Assembly: GCF_029952955.1 (NCBI RefSeq)
Contig: NZ_JASATX010000007.1
Coordinates: forward strand, 23,635 to 87,634
Source of the DNA: Ruicaihuangia caeni
GTDB lineage: Bacteria > Actinomycetota > Actinomycetes > Actinomycetales > Microbacteriaceae
Direction of reading: 5' to 3'
Length of the DNA stretch: 64,000 bases
In this document: positions 29,228-38,045 of the stretch, in pieces
Layout: each line of letters begins with the position of its first letter
Numbering within the stretch: position 1 is the stretch's first letter
The notes under the pieces: model-generated
What the model saw: only the letters and a program-made list of their open reading frames with translations
Told to the model about the DNA's origin: nothing
The model's database searches: none
Translations under genes and position numbers: made by a program

Positions 29228-30133
29228 ATGCTGGCCATCGTCGGCGCCACCGGCACCGGCAAGTCCGCCCTCTCCCTCGATCTGGCGGAGCGACTCGCGG
29301 AAGAAGGCCGGCCCGCTGAGATCGTGAACGCCGATGCCATGCAGCTGTACCGGGGCATGGACATCGGCACTGCCAAAGTTCCGCCTGCCGAACGCCGCGG
29401 CATCCCGCATCACTTCTTCGACGTGCTCGACCCCGCCGACGAGGCGAGCGTGGCCTGGTTCCAGCAAGAGGCACGCGCCGCGGTCGAACAGATCGCAGAC
29501 CGCGGTGCCGTGCCGATCCTGGTCGGCGGCAGCGGGCTCTACGTCTCGGCAGTGTTGTTCGACCTCCGGTTCCCCGGCACGGATCCCGCGGTTCGGGCGC
29601 GTCTCGAACGCGAGCTCGAAGACCGAGGGCCGGGCGAACTGCATCGGCGACTCAGGGAGCTCGATCCGGCATCCGCCCGCACGATCGATGCCCAGAATGG
29701 CCGCCGGATCGTCCGCGCGCTGGAGGTGATCGAGCTCACAGGCGCTCCCTTCGATGCGGGGCTCCCAGAGCAGCCCGCCTACTGGCGACCGGCGCAGATC
29801 ATCGGGCTCGACCTGCCGCGCGCGCAGCTCGTGGAACGTCTTGACCGCCGAGCAGCAGAGATGTGGAGTGAAGGGATCGTCGAAGAGGTGCGTTCGCTGC
29901 TCGCCGACGGTGTGCGGTTCGGTCAGACGGCAGGGCGAGCGATCGGCTATGCGCAGGCCATCGCGCAACTGCGTGGAGAGCTTGACCAGGCATCCGCTAT
30001 CGAGCAGACCGCCGCGCTGACCCGTAGGTATGCCCGTCGCCAGGTCAGTTGGTTCCGTCGCTACCACGATGCGCGATGGCTCTCAGCAGATCAGCCCGGG
30101 CTCGTAGACGAAGCGCTCGCCCGCGCCGCCTAG
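29228..30133 (+). CDS. miaA: tRNA dimethylallyltransferase
   Basis: 301 residues. It transfers a dimethylallyl group to A37 of UNN-reading tRNAs, the step before MiaB. The P-loop is [17 protein letters not shown] at residues 3-19; [18 protein letters not shown] (about 34-51) is the conserved substrate region, and [13 protein letters not shown] marks the C-terminal tRNA-binding end. Start at the ATG right after miaB. Its TAG stop is the first half of the dapF -10. Confidence 0.97.
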   Translation: MLAIVGATGTGKSALSLDLAERLAEEGRPAEIVNADAMQLYRGMDIGTAKVPPAERRGIPHHFFDVLDPADEASVAWFQQEARAAVEQIADRGAVPILVGGSGLYVSAVLFDLRFPGTDPAVRARLERELEDRGPGELHRRLRELDPASARTIDAQNGRRIVRALEVIELTGAPFDAGLPEQPAYWRPAQIIGLDLPRAQLVERLDRRAAEMWSEGIVEEVRSLLADGVRFGQTAGRAIGYAQAIAQLRGELDQASAIEQTAALTRRYARRQVSWFRRYHDARWLSADQPGLVDEALARAA

Positions 30134-30136
30134 CAT
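30131..30136 (+). promoter_or_regulatory. -10 of leaderless dapF promoter (TAGCAT), sharing the miaA stop codon
   Basis: TAG stop of miaA plus CAT; seven bases later is the dapF ATG. Confidence 0.6.
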
Positions 30137-30143
30137 TGACCCG

Positions 30144-31025
30144 ATGGGCACGCTGCATTTCACCAAGGGCCACGGCACGGGCAACGACTTCATCCTGTTC
30201 GCCGACCCAGGCGGAGAGCAGAGTCTGAGTGCCGAGAAACTTGCCATGCTCGCCGATCGGCATTTCGGAATCGGCGCTGACGGCATCATCCGCGCTGTGC
30301 GCTCTCGCAACCTCCTGGATGGCGCAGCATCGCTGGAAGAGGACCCTGACGCCGAGTGGTTCATGGACTACTACAACGCCGACGGAAGCGTCGCAGAGAT
30401 GTGCGGCAACGGCATCCGCGTCTTCACCCGGTATCTGCTCGATGAAGGGCTCGTGACTCTGGAGCCCGGCGAGACCCTTCCGATCGGCACTCGTGCGGGG
30501 GTGCGCGATGTGCAGTCGAACCGCAGCGGCTTCCAGGTCGACCTCGGTCATTGGCGTCTGACCGGCGCCGAGCCACTGGTGCGCGCCCGCAACCTGCCGG
30601 TGGCCCGCCCGGGACTCGGGCTCGAGGTGGGTACGCCTCATGTGGTCGTGGCCCTCGCCGGCGACGACGAACTCGACTCGCTCGACCTCGGCACGGCGCC
30701 CCAACTCGATCCTGCGCCGGTCTCGGGCGCGAACATCGAGTTCGTCGTGCCGGCAGATCCGCTGGTCAAGGACGGTATCGGCCGAATCCGCATGCGGGTG
30801 CACGAGCGCGGCGTGGGCGAGACCCTGAGTTGCGGCACCGGAGCCGCCGCGGCCGCGCTGGCGACACGGCACTGGGCCGGCGCGGGCGCCCCTGACCATT
30901 GGCGGGTGTCAGTGCCCGGCGGCACGGTCGCGGTGCGCGCGTTCCGCGCGGAAGAGGGCGAGCGAGTCGCGCTGAGCGGACCCGCCGAACTCGTGTTCAA
31001 GGGCGAGTTCGCGATCCCCGACTGA
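30144..31025 (+). CDS. dapF: Diaminopimelate epimerase
   Basis: 293 residues. It interconverts LL- and meso-diaminopimelate for lysine and peptidoglycan. The two catalytic cysteines are in [11 protein letters not shown] (near 87) and [13 protein letters not shown] (near 230). [14 protein letters not shown] opens the enzyme as in the family. Following miaB-miaA is a conserved actinobacterial order. A small palindrome GCGCTTCG-G-CGAAGCGC lies eight bases beyond the stop. Confidence 0.97.
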   Translation: MGTLHFTKGHGTGNDFILFADPGGEQSLSAEKLAMLADRHFGIGADGIIRAVRSRNLLDGAASLEEDPDAEWFMDYYNADGSVAEMCGNGIRVFTRYLLDEGLVTLEPGETLPIGTRAGVRDVQSNRSGFQVDLGHWRLTGAEPLVRARNLPVARPGLGLEVGTPHVVVALAGDDELDSLDLGTAPQLDPAPVSGANIEFVVPADPLVKDGIGRIRMRVHERGVGETLSCGTGAAAAALATRHWAGAGAPDHWRVSVPGGTVAVRAFRAEEGERVALSGPAELVFKGEFAIPD

Positions 31026-31056
31026 TGCGGATTGCGCTTCGGCGAAGCGCTCGGGC

Positions 31057-31062
31057 TATAGT
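31057..31062 (+). promoter_or_regulatory. -10-like TATAGT with leaderless spacing to a three-codon ORF
   Basis: TATAGT, then GGCGCG, then GTG-ATC-ATC-TGA (31069-31080). The hexamer is the best -10 match in this region, with TTGCGC 19 bases upstream. No gene follows on this strand; the end of the convergent methyltransferase gene lies 70 bases further. It could drive a short or antisense RNA. Confidence 0.35.
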
Positions 31063-31149
31063 GGCGCGGTGATCATCTGACGCGCGGACGACCCGGAGCA
31101 GCGCAGCCCTGCTCGGCCACCGTTCTTCGGCGGCCGCTCCTCGATCGGC

Positions 31150-31758
31150 TCAGCGCCGTCGTCCGCGAAGCACCCGGAATCCCTTGTTCGTCGAGGCACG
31201 CACGAATGTGAACTCGTCGGGGAACCTGCCCTGAAGCCAGCGCTGGAGCGAATCGGCTCCAAGGTTCTTCGCCACCACGAGCCAGGCCTCGGTGTCGTGG
31301 TCGAGCCGCGGCAGCCAGCGTTCCAGCATGGCGTGCAATTCGTTCTTGCCGACGCGGATCGGGGGATTCGACCACACCGTCATGAAGCGGATGTCGTCGG
31401 GCACCTGATCCGGCGTGGCCGCCGTGATGTTCGTCAGCCCCAGGGACTCGGCGTTGCGGCGCACGAGGTCGAGGGCCCGCTCGTTCACGTCGACGGCCCA
31501 GACCGTCGCATGCGGCGACTCGGTCGCGAGCGTGAGCGCGATCGGACCCCAACCGCAGCCGAGATCGAGGAGGTTGCCTCCGGGCGGGGGAGCAGGAGTG
31601 TTCGCGAGCAGCACCTGCGTTCCGACGTCGATGCGTTCGGGACTGAACACCCCAGACGCCGTGGTCACCTCGACCTCCCGCCCGGCGATGCGAACGCGCA
31701 ATTGGCGCAATTTCGCATCGCTAGCGGGCATTTCTGAGAAGTAATGCTCCGTGACCAT
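31150..31758 (-). CDS. Class I SAM-dependent methyltransferase (RsmC/RlmG-like)
   Basis: 202 residues. The SAM loop is LLDLGCGWGPIALTLA, the acidic strand-2 end is VWAVDVNERALDLVRRN, and the catalytic motif is SNPPIRVGK, the NPP(I/F) signature of N2-guanine rRNA methyltransferases such as RsmC. Only one domain is present, unlike the two-domain E. coli enzyme. A 16S or 23S rRNA guanine is a likely target, by family. The start lies six bases after the minus-strand -10 TAGGTT. Confidence 0.9.
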   Translation of the reverse strand: MVTEHYFSEMPASDAKLRQLRVRIAGREVEVTTASGVFSPERIDVGTQVLLANTPAPPPGGNLLDLGCGWGPIALTLATESPHATVWAVDVNERALDLVRRNAESLGLTNITAATPDQVPDDIRFMTVWSNPPIRVGKNELHAMLERWLPRLDHDTEAWLVVAKNLGADSLQRWLQGRFPDEFTFVRASTNKGFRVLRGRRR

Positions 31759-31764
31759 TCGAAA

Positions 31765-31770
31765 AACCTA
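31765..31770 (-). promoter_or_regulatory. -10 of leaderless methyltransferase promoter (TAGGTT)
   Basis: TAGGTT on the minus strand, six bases before the ATG at 31758. Confidence 0.55.
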
Positions 31771-31786
31771 CCGAAAACGAAAGGAC

Positions 31787-31792
31787 TAGGGT
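31787..31792 (+). promoter_or_regulatory. -10 of leaderless hflX promoter (TAGGGT)
   Basis: TAGGGT, seven bases before the hflX ATG. Only 16 bases separate it from the divergent TAGGTT. Confidence 0.55.
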
Positions 31793-31799
31793 TAAGCCG

Positions 31800-33383
31800 A
31801 TGACTGAAGCTGAACACGGCATGCCTGTCGATGACGACCGAGCGGCCGACCAGCAGATGGATGCCGGGGCCGCCGTCTCCACCGATGACGCCGTGAGCCG
31901 CGTGCTCGCGGCAGACACCACTCGCGCGGCGGGGTACACCAGGTTCTCGGGCGCGCTCGCTCCGGCGCTTGATGAGCCCGACACTTCCGCGTCCGCCGAG
32001 ACCGCCCCAGGCGACGGCGAGCAGTTCGACCGCGAGGAACGTGCCGCACTCCGCCGCGTCGCGGGTCTCTCGACCGAGCTCGAAGATGTCACCGAAGTCG
32101 AGTACCGCCAGTTGCGGCTCGAGAACGTCGTGCTCATCGGGGTCTACTCCTCGGGAAGCCTGCAGGATGCCGAGAACTCGCTGCGCGAGCTCGCCGCGCT
32201 GGCCGAGACCGCCGGCGCCGTCGTGCTCGACGGCCTGCTGCAGCGGCGTCCGCATCCGGATCCGAGCACGTACTTCGGCAGCGGCAAGGCGCGCGAGCTC
32301 GCAGACATCGTGCGGGCTCTCGGGGCTGACACGGTGATCGCCGACACGGAGCTCGCACCCAGTCAGCGCCGCGCGCTTGAAGACGTCGTGAAGGTGAAGG
32401 TGATCGACCGCACGGCAGTGATCCTCGATATCTTCAGCCAGCACGCCAAGAGCCGGGAGGGCAAGGCGCAGGTCGAGCTCGCCCAGCTCGAGTATCTGCT
32501 TCCGCGTCTGCGTGGTTGGGGCGAGTCGATGAGCCGCCAGGCCGGTGGCCAGGTCGGCGCTGCGGGTGCCGGCATGGGCAGCCGCGGCCCGGGTGAGACG
32601 AAGATCGAACTCGACCGGCGACGCATCCACCAGCGCATGGCGAAGCTGCGTAAGCAGATCAAGGCCTTCGCGCCGTCTCGTGAGACGAAGCGGGCGAACA
32701 GGCACCGTCACCACGTGCCGAGCGTCGCGATCGCGGGCTACACGAACGCCGGCAAGTCGAGCCTGCTCAACCGCATCACCCACGCGGGTGTGCTGGTCGA
32801 GAACGCGCTCTTCGCAACGCTCGATCCGACGGTTCGTCGAACGCAGACGCCGGATGGGCGGGCCTACACGCTTGCCGACACGGTCGGGTTCGTGCGGAAC
32901 CTGCCGCACCAGCTGGTCGAGGCGTTCCGCTCGACGCTCGAAGAGGTGAAGGACGCCGACGTGATCGTGCACGTCGTCGACGCCTCGCACCCCGACCCTG
33001 CCGGTCAGCTCGCCTCCGTGCGCGACGTCATCGGTGAGGTGGATGCTCGCGACATCCCCGAGATCGTGGCATTCAACAAGGCCGACCTTGTGAGCGACGA
33101 TGACCGACTGGTGCTGCGAGGGCTGGAACCGACCGGGATCTTCGTCTCCGCACGCACGGGTGAGGGCGTCGAAGAGCTGCAGCAGCGGATCGCAGACCTC
33201 TTGCCTGCGCCCGAGGTCGAGGTCGAGCTGCTGGTGCCGTACGACCGCGGCGACGTCATCTCTCGCCTGCACGTGCAGGGGCGTGTGCTGAAGACCGACT
33301 ATCTATCGTCGGGCACGCGCGTCAAGGCACTCGTGCACCCTTCCGGCCTCGACGCGGTGCAGGAGTTCGCGGTCAAGATGTGA
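31800..33383 (+). CDS. hflX: Ribosome-associated GTPase HflX
   Basis: 527 residues. HflX splits stalled or hibernating 70S ribosomes. An acidic N-terminal extension of about 95 residues precedes the HflX domain (LLQRRPHPDPSTYFGSGKAR, LAQLEYLLPRLRG, GMGSRGPGETKIELDRR) and the G domain: G1 IAGYTNAGKSSLLN near 310, G3 ADTVGFVRNLP near 360, G4 FNKAD near 422. ClgR, encoded nearby, controls hflX in corynebacteria; no ClgR site is claimed here. Confidence 0.96.
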   Translation: MTEAEHGMPVDDDRAADQQMDAGAAVSTDDAVSRVLAADTTRAAGYTRFSGALAPALDEPDTSASAETAPGDGEQFDREERAALRRVAGLSTELEDVTEVEYRQLRLENVVLIGVYSSGSLQDAENSLRELAALAETAGAVVLDGLLQRRPHPDPSTYFGSGKARELADIVRALGADTVIADTELAPSQRRALEDVVKVKVIDRTAVILDIFSQHAKSREGKAQVELAQLEYLLPRLRGWGESMSRQAGGQVGAAGAGMGSRGPGETKIELDRRRIHQRMAKLRKQIKAFAPSRETKRANRHRHHVPSVAIAGYTNAGKSSLLNRITHAGVLVENALFATLDPTVRRTQTPDGRAYTLADTVGFVRNLPHQLVEAFRSTLEEVKDADVIVHVVDASHPDPAGQLASVRDVIGEVDARDIPEIVAFNKADLVSDDDRLVLRGLEPTGIFVSARTGEGVEELQQRIADLLPAPEVEVELLVPYDRGDVISRLHVQGRVLKTDYLSSGTRVKALVHPSGLDAVQEFAVKM

Positions 33384-33390
33384 ACCGCGG

Positions 33391-33423
33391 CGTCCGCGGG
33401 CGGTGTCTGAGCGCCCGCGGACG
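33391..33423. terminator. Bidirectional hairpin between hflX and lexA
   Basis: Perfect 12-bp stem CGTCCGCGGGCG / CGCCCGCGGACG with a nine-base loop, between convergent genes. Confidence 0.75.
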
Positions 33424-33457
33424 GTTCGGCGGGTGAGCGCCTGCGGGGTAGCGACCG

Positions 33458-34126
33458 TCACACGGTGCGGAGCACGGCGACGACCTTGCCCAGCACTTCG
33501 GCGTAGTCGCCGAGAATCGGTTCGAAGTTGCTGTTGCGAGGAAGCAGCCACGTGTGGCCGTCGCGCTGGCGGAAGACTTTCACCGTCGCCTCGTCGTCGA
33601 GCATGGCCGCCACGATGTCGCCGTTCTCGGCGGTCGGCTGCTGACGCACCACGACCCAGTCGCCGTCGCAGATGGCGGCATCGATCATCGAGTCGCCGAC
33701 GACCTTGAGAATGAAGAGGTCGCCCTTGCCCACCAGTTGGCGAGGAAGAGGGAACACCTCTTCGATCTGCTGCTCAGCAGTGATCGGGATGCCGGCGGCG
33801 ATGCGCCCGACCATGGGGACCATCGCAGCGTCACCCACGACAGCGGTCTCGCCCGCGGCATCCTCGCCCGGCAGGTCGATGAGCACTTCGAGCGCGCGGG
33901 GACGGTTGGGGTCGCGGCGCAGATAGCCGCTCAGCTCCAGTTGGTTCAGCTGGTGCGTGACGCTCGAGAGCGAGGCCAGGCCGACTGCGTCACCGATCTC
34001 GCGCATGCTCGGCGGGTAGCCCCGAGTGGTCACGGAGCGCTGGATGGCTTCCAGGATGGCGCGCTGCTTGTCGCTGAGACTCTTTCTCCGGCGAGTGCCC
34101 CGGCCCGGCTCCGTCATGTCGCCCAT
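33458..34126 (-). CDS. lexA: SOS repressor LexA
   Basis: 222 residues. The N-terminal winged helix (18-80) has the operator-reading helix [13 protein letters not shown]. The self-cleavage site is Ala111-Gly112 in [10 protein letters not shown], and the catalytic pair is Ser146 ([11 protein letters not shown]) and Lys183 (ATVKVF). RecA filaments trigger cleavage and so derepress SOS genes. The ATG at 34126 follows AGGAGGGG; an internal ATG at 34117 is also possible. A weak LexA-like box lies upstream at 34230-34243. Confidence 0.98.
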   Translation of the reverse strand: MGDMTEPGRGTRRRKSLSDKQRAILEAIQRSVTTRGYPPSMREIGDAVGLASLSSVTHQLNQLELSGYLRRDPNRPRALEVLIDLPGEDAAGETAVVGDAAMVPMVGRIAAGIPITAEQQIEEVFPLPRQLVGKGDLFILKVVGDSMIDAAICDGDWVVVRQQPTAENGDIVAAMLDDEATVKVFRQRDGHTWLLPRNSNFEPILGDYAEVLGKVVAVLRTV

Positions 34127-34229
34127 CGTCCCCTCCTGGTGCGCGACGGCGCCCGCCGTCTCGAATGTCAGTGGTCGTCCGTTGACTACTCCTGACTCTC
34201 GAAACTGTATCCGCCCTCAGTGGAGGAGA

Positions 34230-34243
34230 CAAACATTTCTTCG
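34230..34243. promoter_or_regulatory. Weak LexA-like box upstream of lexA
   Basis: CAAACATTTCTTCG differs from CGAAC-N4-GTTCG at one position in each half. It is about 100 bases upstream of lexA and could mediate autorepression. Confidence 0.4.
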
Positions 34244-34289
34244 AACGTGTCTCGCGGGCTTCCGCGTGATTTCGCGGCACTAGGAGTGG

Positions 34290-34320
34290 TTGACAGTCTA
34301 GAGATTCGAAAGTATGTTCG
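34290..34320 (+). promoter_or_regulatory. Sigma-70 type promoter with overlapping LexA box, LysM gene
   Basis: TTGACA (34290-34295), a 17-base spacer and TATGTT (34313-34318) make the best-formed vegetative promoter in the window. CGAAAGTATGTTCG (34307-34320) is the SOS box with a single mismatch and overlaps the -10 completely, so LexA should repress it. Confidence 0.85.
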
Positions 34321-34425
34321 GAACACAGGTTCGCATCCGATGCCCGCCGGCCCGCGGCGTCGGATGCGAACCCGACCGGAACGGCCGATCGGGTTCCCGC
34401 GGCACCGTACGGAAGAGGAGAAGAG

Positions 34426-34776
34426 ATGTCTGCATCGCACCGCACCATCGCACCGCGCACCACCGCACCCCGTCTGCGCCTGACTCGCCGCGGGCGCGCG
34501 GTCTTCACCACATTGGCAGCGATTCCAGCGGTCGCAGCCGCCCTCTTCATCGGCCTGCAGGGCGGCGTGGCGACTGCCGGCGACACCGCGAGCGGTGTGA
34601 CGTTCTCCACGGTCACGGTCGAGGCGGGCGAGTCGCTCTGGAGCATCGCTGAACGCATCGCGCCCGGCTCAGACCCTCGCGATGTCATCTACGAGATCGC
34701 GCGCCTCAACCAGCTCGAGAGCACCGACGTGCAGCCCGGTCAGCAGTTGGCGATGCCCGTGGCCTACGCCCGCTGA
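34426..34776 (+). CDS. LysM membrane protein, likely SOS-induced cell-division inhibitor
   Basis: 116 residues. A basic N-terminal cytosolic stretch (1-24) is followed by one membrane segment (about 25-46) and an extracytoplasmic LysM domain (about 62-111; VEAGESLWSIAERIAPG and LNQLESTDVQPGQQLAMP). The layout, the location next to lexA and the LexA-boxed promoter match Bacillus YneA, Corynebacterium DivS and Mycobacterium Rv2719c/ChiZ, which halt division during DNA damage. The ATG follows GAGGAGAAG. Membership in that functional class is inference. Confidence 0.85.
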   Translation: MSASHRTIAPRTTAPRLRLTRRGRAVFTTLAAIPAVAAALFIGLQGGVATAGDTASGVTFSTVTVEAGESLWSIAERIAPGSDPRDVIYEIARLNQLESTDVQPGQQLAMPVAYAR

Positions 34777-34816
34777 TCCGCCCTCGCCGCTCGAAGCTGC
34801 GGCGGCACCCGCTGGC

Positions 34817-34822
34817 TACACT
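34817..34822 (+). promoter_or_regulatory. -10 of leaderless hisC promoter (TACACT)
   Basis: TACACT, then GACCCG, then the hisC GTG. Confidence 0.6.
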
Positions 34823-34828
34823 GACCCG

Positions 34829-35905
34829 GTGACCACCCTCGACGATCTGCCCATCCGCGACGACCTGCGCGGCAAGAAGCCGTACGGTGCGCCCCAGAAG
34901 CCGGTGCGCGTCGCGCTCAATGTCAACGAGAACACCCATCCAGTGCCCGAGACGGTTGCTCAGGACATAGTGGACCGGGTCGCGCAGGCCGTGCGCACCG
35001 TCAACCGGTATCCCGACCGCGAGTTCACTGTCCTTAGGGAGAAGCTCGCCGCCTACCTGGGTCATGGCATCACGCGCGAGCAGATCTGGGCAGCGAACGG
35101 GTCGAACGAAGTGCTGCAGCAGTTCATGCAAGCGTTCGGTGGTCCCGGTCGCACCGTGCTCGGCTTCCCGCCGACCTACTCGATGCACTCGATCATCGCG
35201 GAGGGCACCGGCACCCACTGGGTCACTGCGCCGCGAGACGCCGACTTCGAGCTGAGCCCCGAAACGGTGGAGCGCGGCATCCGCGCCACGAAGCCCGACA
35301 TCGTCTTCCTCTGCTCACCCAACAACCCCACCGGCACACCGGTGTCGCTCGATACCATCGAAGCCGCCTACAGCGCGTTCGATGGGATGCTGCTGGTCGA
35401 CGAGGCGTACGCCGAGTTCGCGCCCACCGGTTCGCCCACCGCATTGACGCTGTTAGAGGGGCGTCCGCGCCTCGCCGTCTCGCGCACCCTGAGCAAGGCC
35501 TTCGCATTCGCTGGCGCTCGAGTCGGGTACCTCGCCGCCGACCCCGCAGTGACGGACGCGCTGAGACTGGTGCGACTCCCGTACCATCTCTCGGCCCTCA
35601 CCCAAGCGGCAGCGGGCGCTGCGCTGGATCATGCCGACCTCATGCTCGCGATGGTCGACGACATCAAGGCGCAGCGGGACCGCATCGTCGCCGAACTTCC
35701 CAAGCTTGGCTATCGGCCCTACCGCAGCTGGTCGAACTTCGTGCTCTTCGGCGGCGTCGCCGACCCGCACGACGTGTTCCTGCGGCTGCTCGCCGATGAC
35801 ATCCTCATTCGCGATCTCGGGATTCCCGGTCACCTGCGCGTGAGCGCGGGCACGGAGGCCGAGACGACGGCCTTCCTCGAGGCGCTCGCTAGGATCGAGG
35901 CATGA
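34829..35905 (+). CDS. hisC: Histidinol-phosphate aminotransferase
   Basis: 358 residues, PLP-dependent aminotransferase family I/II. Landmarks: [72 protein letters not shown] (Asp for PLP), and the Schiff-base Lys in [17 protein letters not shown]. First gene of hisC-hisB-hisH-priA; hisD, often ahead of hisC, is absent here. The GTG at 34829 follows from the leaderless -10. Confidence 0.96.
   Translation: MTTLDDLPIRDDLRGKKPYGAPQKPVRVALNVNENTHPVPETVAQDIVDRVAQAVRTVNRYPDREFTVLREKLAAYLGHGITREQIWAANGSNEVLQQFMQAFGGPGRTVLGFPPTYSMHSIIAEGTGTHWVTAPRDADFELSPETVERGIRATKPDIVFLCSPNNPTGTPVSLDTIEAAYSAFDGMLLVDEAYAEFAPTGSPTALTLLEGRPRLAVSRTLSKAFAFAGARVGYLAADPAVTDALRLVRLPYHLSALTQAAAGAALDHADLMLAMVDDIKAQRDRIVAELPKLGYRPYRSWSNFVLFGGVADPHDVFLRLLADDILIRDLGIPGHLRVSAGTEAETTAFLEALARIEA
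35890..35895 (+). promoter_or_regulatory. Possible internal -10 for hisB (TAGGAT)
   Basis: TAGGAT in the last codons of hisC, followed by CGAGGC and the hisB ATG: the same leaderless spacing as other promoters here. It could be chance, because hisB is also coupled to hisC by overlap. Confidence 0.35.
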
Positions 35906-36510
35906 CCCCCCAGCCCCGTGTCGCTTCCATTTCGCGAGAGACCAGCGAGTCGAGCGTCGAACTCGAACTCGACCTCGATGGCACTGGTGCGTCCTCGATC
36001 GACACCGGTGTGCCGTTCTACGACCACATGCTCACCGCGCTGTCGAAGCACTCCCTCATCGACCTCACGATCCGGGCCAAGGGCGACACTCACATCGACG
36101 TGCACCACACCGTCGAAGACACCGCCATCGTGCTGGGACAGGCACTGAAGCAGGCCCTCGGCGACAAGGCGGGCATCTCCCGCTACGGCGACGCGCTCGT
36201 GCCCCTCGACGAGGCGCTGGCTCAGGCGGTGGTCGACGTCTCCGGCCGCCCGTACCTGGTCCACAGCGGCGAGCCCGACGGTTTCGAGCTGCACCTCATC
36301 GGAGGTCACTTCACCGGTTCCATGGTGCGTCACGTGTTCGAGGCGATCACGTTCAACGCGGGCCTCACCGTGCACGTGCGACTCATCGAGGGCCGCGACC
36401 CGCACCACATCGCCGAGGCCGAGTTCAAGGCCTTCGCTCGGGCGCTGCGCACCGCCATCGCCCGTGACGAGAAGGTCACCGGCATCCCCTCGACCAAGGG
36501 CGCTCTCTGA
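35902..36510 (+). CDS. hisB: Imidazoleglycerol-phosphate dehydratase
   Basis: 202 residues, monofunctional form as in actinobacteria. It dehydrates IGP with a di-manganese centre. The metal-binding motifs HHTVEDTAI and [16 protein letters not shown] are intact, and [16 protein letters not shown] is present. It overlaps hisC by four bases. Confidence 0.97.
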   Translation: MTPQPRVASISRETSESSVELELDLDGTGASSIDTGVPFYDHMLTALSKHSLIDLTIRAKGDTHIDVHHTVEDTAIVLGQALKQALGDKAGISRYGDALVPLDEALAQAVVDVSGRPYLVHSGEPDGFELHLIGGHFTGSMVRHVFEAITFNAGLTVHVRLIEGRDPHHIAEAEFKAFARALRTAIARDEKVTGIPSTKGAL

Positions 36511-36512
36511 TC

Positions 36513-37145
36513 ATGACCGGTCCTTCCGTCGTCGTGCTCGACTACGGGTCAGGCAACATCCACTCGGCCGCCAAAGCGGTTGAAGCCGCCGGCGCGCGCG
36601 TCGAAGTCACCGCCGCACGCGATCGGGTGATCGCGGCCGACGGTCTGGTCGTGCCGGGGGTCGGCGCGTTCTCGGCGGTGATGGAGCAGCTCGACGCCGT
36701 GCGCGCCCACGAACTCATCGGTCGTCGATTGAGCGGTGGCCGGGGCGTGCTCGGCATCTGCGTCGGGATGCAGGTGCTGTTCGAACACGGGGTGGAGCGG
36801 GGAATCGATACCGCAGGCATGGGGGAGTGGCCCGGCTCGGTGACGCGCCTGCAGGCCGATGTGCTGCCGCACATGGGTTGGAACACGGTCGAGGCAGCAC
36901 CGGACTCGCGACTCTTCGACGGCATCCGTGATGAGCGCTTCTATTTCGTGCACTCCTACGCGGCACACGAGTGGACGCTGCAGGCCGACCCGCAGTTCCC
37001 ACAACCTCGGCTCACCTGGGCCCGGCACGGCGAGCGGTTCCTCGCGGCGGTCGAGAACGGGCCGCTCATGGCGACGCAGTTCCACCCCGAGAAGTCGGGT
37101 CAGCCAGGCATCCGTCTGCTGCGCAACTGGCTCGCGACCCTCTGA
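36513..37145 (+). CDS. hisH: Imidazole glycerol phosphate synthase, glutaminase subunit
   Basis: 210-residue class I glutamine amidotransferase. The nucleophile Cys is in [13 protein letters not shown] near 86; the His-Glu pair is in QFHPEKSG near the C-terminus. It feeds ammonia to HisF, whose gene is not in this window. It is two bases downstream of hisB. Confidence 0.97.
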   Translation: MTGPSVVVLDYGSGNIHSAAKAVEAAGARVEVTAARDRVIAADGLVVPGVGAFSAVMEQLDAVRAHELIGRRLSGGRGVLGICVGMQVLFEHGVERGIDTAGMGEWPGSVTRLQADVLPHMGWNTVEAAPDSRLFDGIRDERFYFVHSYAAHEWTLQADPQFPQPRLTWARHGERFLAAVENGPLMATQFHPEKSGQPGIRLLRNWLATL

Positions 37146-37170
37146 TCCAGCACCGCATGGGATTCGCGAG

Positions 37171-37176
37171 TAGCAT
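37171..37176 (+). promoter_or_regulatory. Possible priA promoter -10 (TAGCAT)
   Basis: TAGCAT in the 101-base gap between hisH and priA, 70 bases before the priA start. It may give priA independent expression because PriA also serves tryptophan synthesis. Confidence 0.35.
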
Positions 37177-37246
37177 CATTCGTCGGCCGTCACGCCACCG
37201 CGCACTCGCGCGGACGGGCGATCGATCGCCCCGACACGAGGAAGAC

Positions 37247-37996
37247 ATGAGCGAGTTCAGCACTTCTCCCGTATTGACCCTGCTGCCGGCCATTGATGTC
37301 GTCGATGGCAAGGCGGTGCGTCTGCTGCAGGGCGAGGCGGGCAGCGAGACCGACTACGGCGACCCCGTGTCCGCGGCCGAGTTGTGGGCCGAGCAGGGCG
37401 CGGAGTGGATCCACCTCGTCGACCTCGATGCAGCGTTCGGTCGTGGGCACAACCGCGGAGTGATCAAGCGCATCATCAAGAACCTGCCGCGCGAGGTGCA
37501 CGTGGAGCTCTCCGGCGGCATCCGTGACGACGAGGGCGTCGAGGCAGCGCTCGCCACTGGTGCGCGCCGGTTGAACCTCGGCACCGCCGCACTCGAGAAC
37601 CCCGAATGGGCGGCGCACGTCATCGCCGAGTACGGCGAGGCGATCGCGATCGGTCTCGATGTGCGGGGCACGACCCTCGCCACGCGGGGCTGGACGCAGG
37701 AGGGCGGCGACCTCTGGGCGGTCATGGCCCGTCTCGAAGAGGCCGGCTGCAGCCGCTACGTCGTGACCGATGTCACCAAGGACGGCACACTGCGCGGCCC
37801 GAACCTCGACCTGCTGCGCGAGGTGCTCGAGCGCACCGACAAGCCCGTCATCGCGTCGGGCGGGGTGTCGAACCTCGACGACATCGCTGCGCTTCGCGAC
37901 CTCGTACCCCTCGGACTCGAGGGCGCCATCATCGGCAAGGCGCTGTACGCCGGCGCATTCACTCTCGCGGAGGCGCTCGACGTCGCCGGCGTCTGA
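37247..37996 (+). CDS. priA: Phosphoribosyl isomerase A (bifunctional HisA/TrpF)
   Basis: 249-residue (beta-alpha)8 barrel. In actinobacteria PriA isomerises both ProFAR (histidine) and PRA (tryptophan). Seen: [23 protein letters not shown] with the catalytic Asp, [40 protein letters not shown] (second catalytic Asp), and [18 protein letters not shown]. The ATG at 37247 follows GAGGAA; upstream in-frame ATGs are rejected. The bifunctional call rests on the phylum, not on tested activity. Confidence 0.93.
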   Translation: MSEFSTSPVLTLLPAIDVVDGKAVRLLQGEAGSETDYGDPVSAAELWAEQGAEWIHLVDLDAAFGRGHNRGVIKRIIKNLPREVHVELSGGIRDDEGVEAALATGARRLNLGTAALENPEWAAHVIAEYGEAIAIGLDVRGTTLATRGWTQEGGDLWAVMARLEEAGCSRYVVTDVTKDGTLRGPNLDLLREVLERTDKPVIASGGVSNLDDIAALRDLVPLGLEGAIIGKALYAGAFTLAEALDVAGV

Positions 37997-38045
37997 GCCC
38001 AGCGACCGGCGAACGGGCAGCGTCCAGCGGTAGGCGGCGAGCGGT

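Noticed and set aside
37151..37246. In-frame N-terminal extension of PriA rich in Arg and His as a His leader
   Set aside because: It has no stop before priA and few His codons, and PriA starts normally after GAGGAA.
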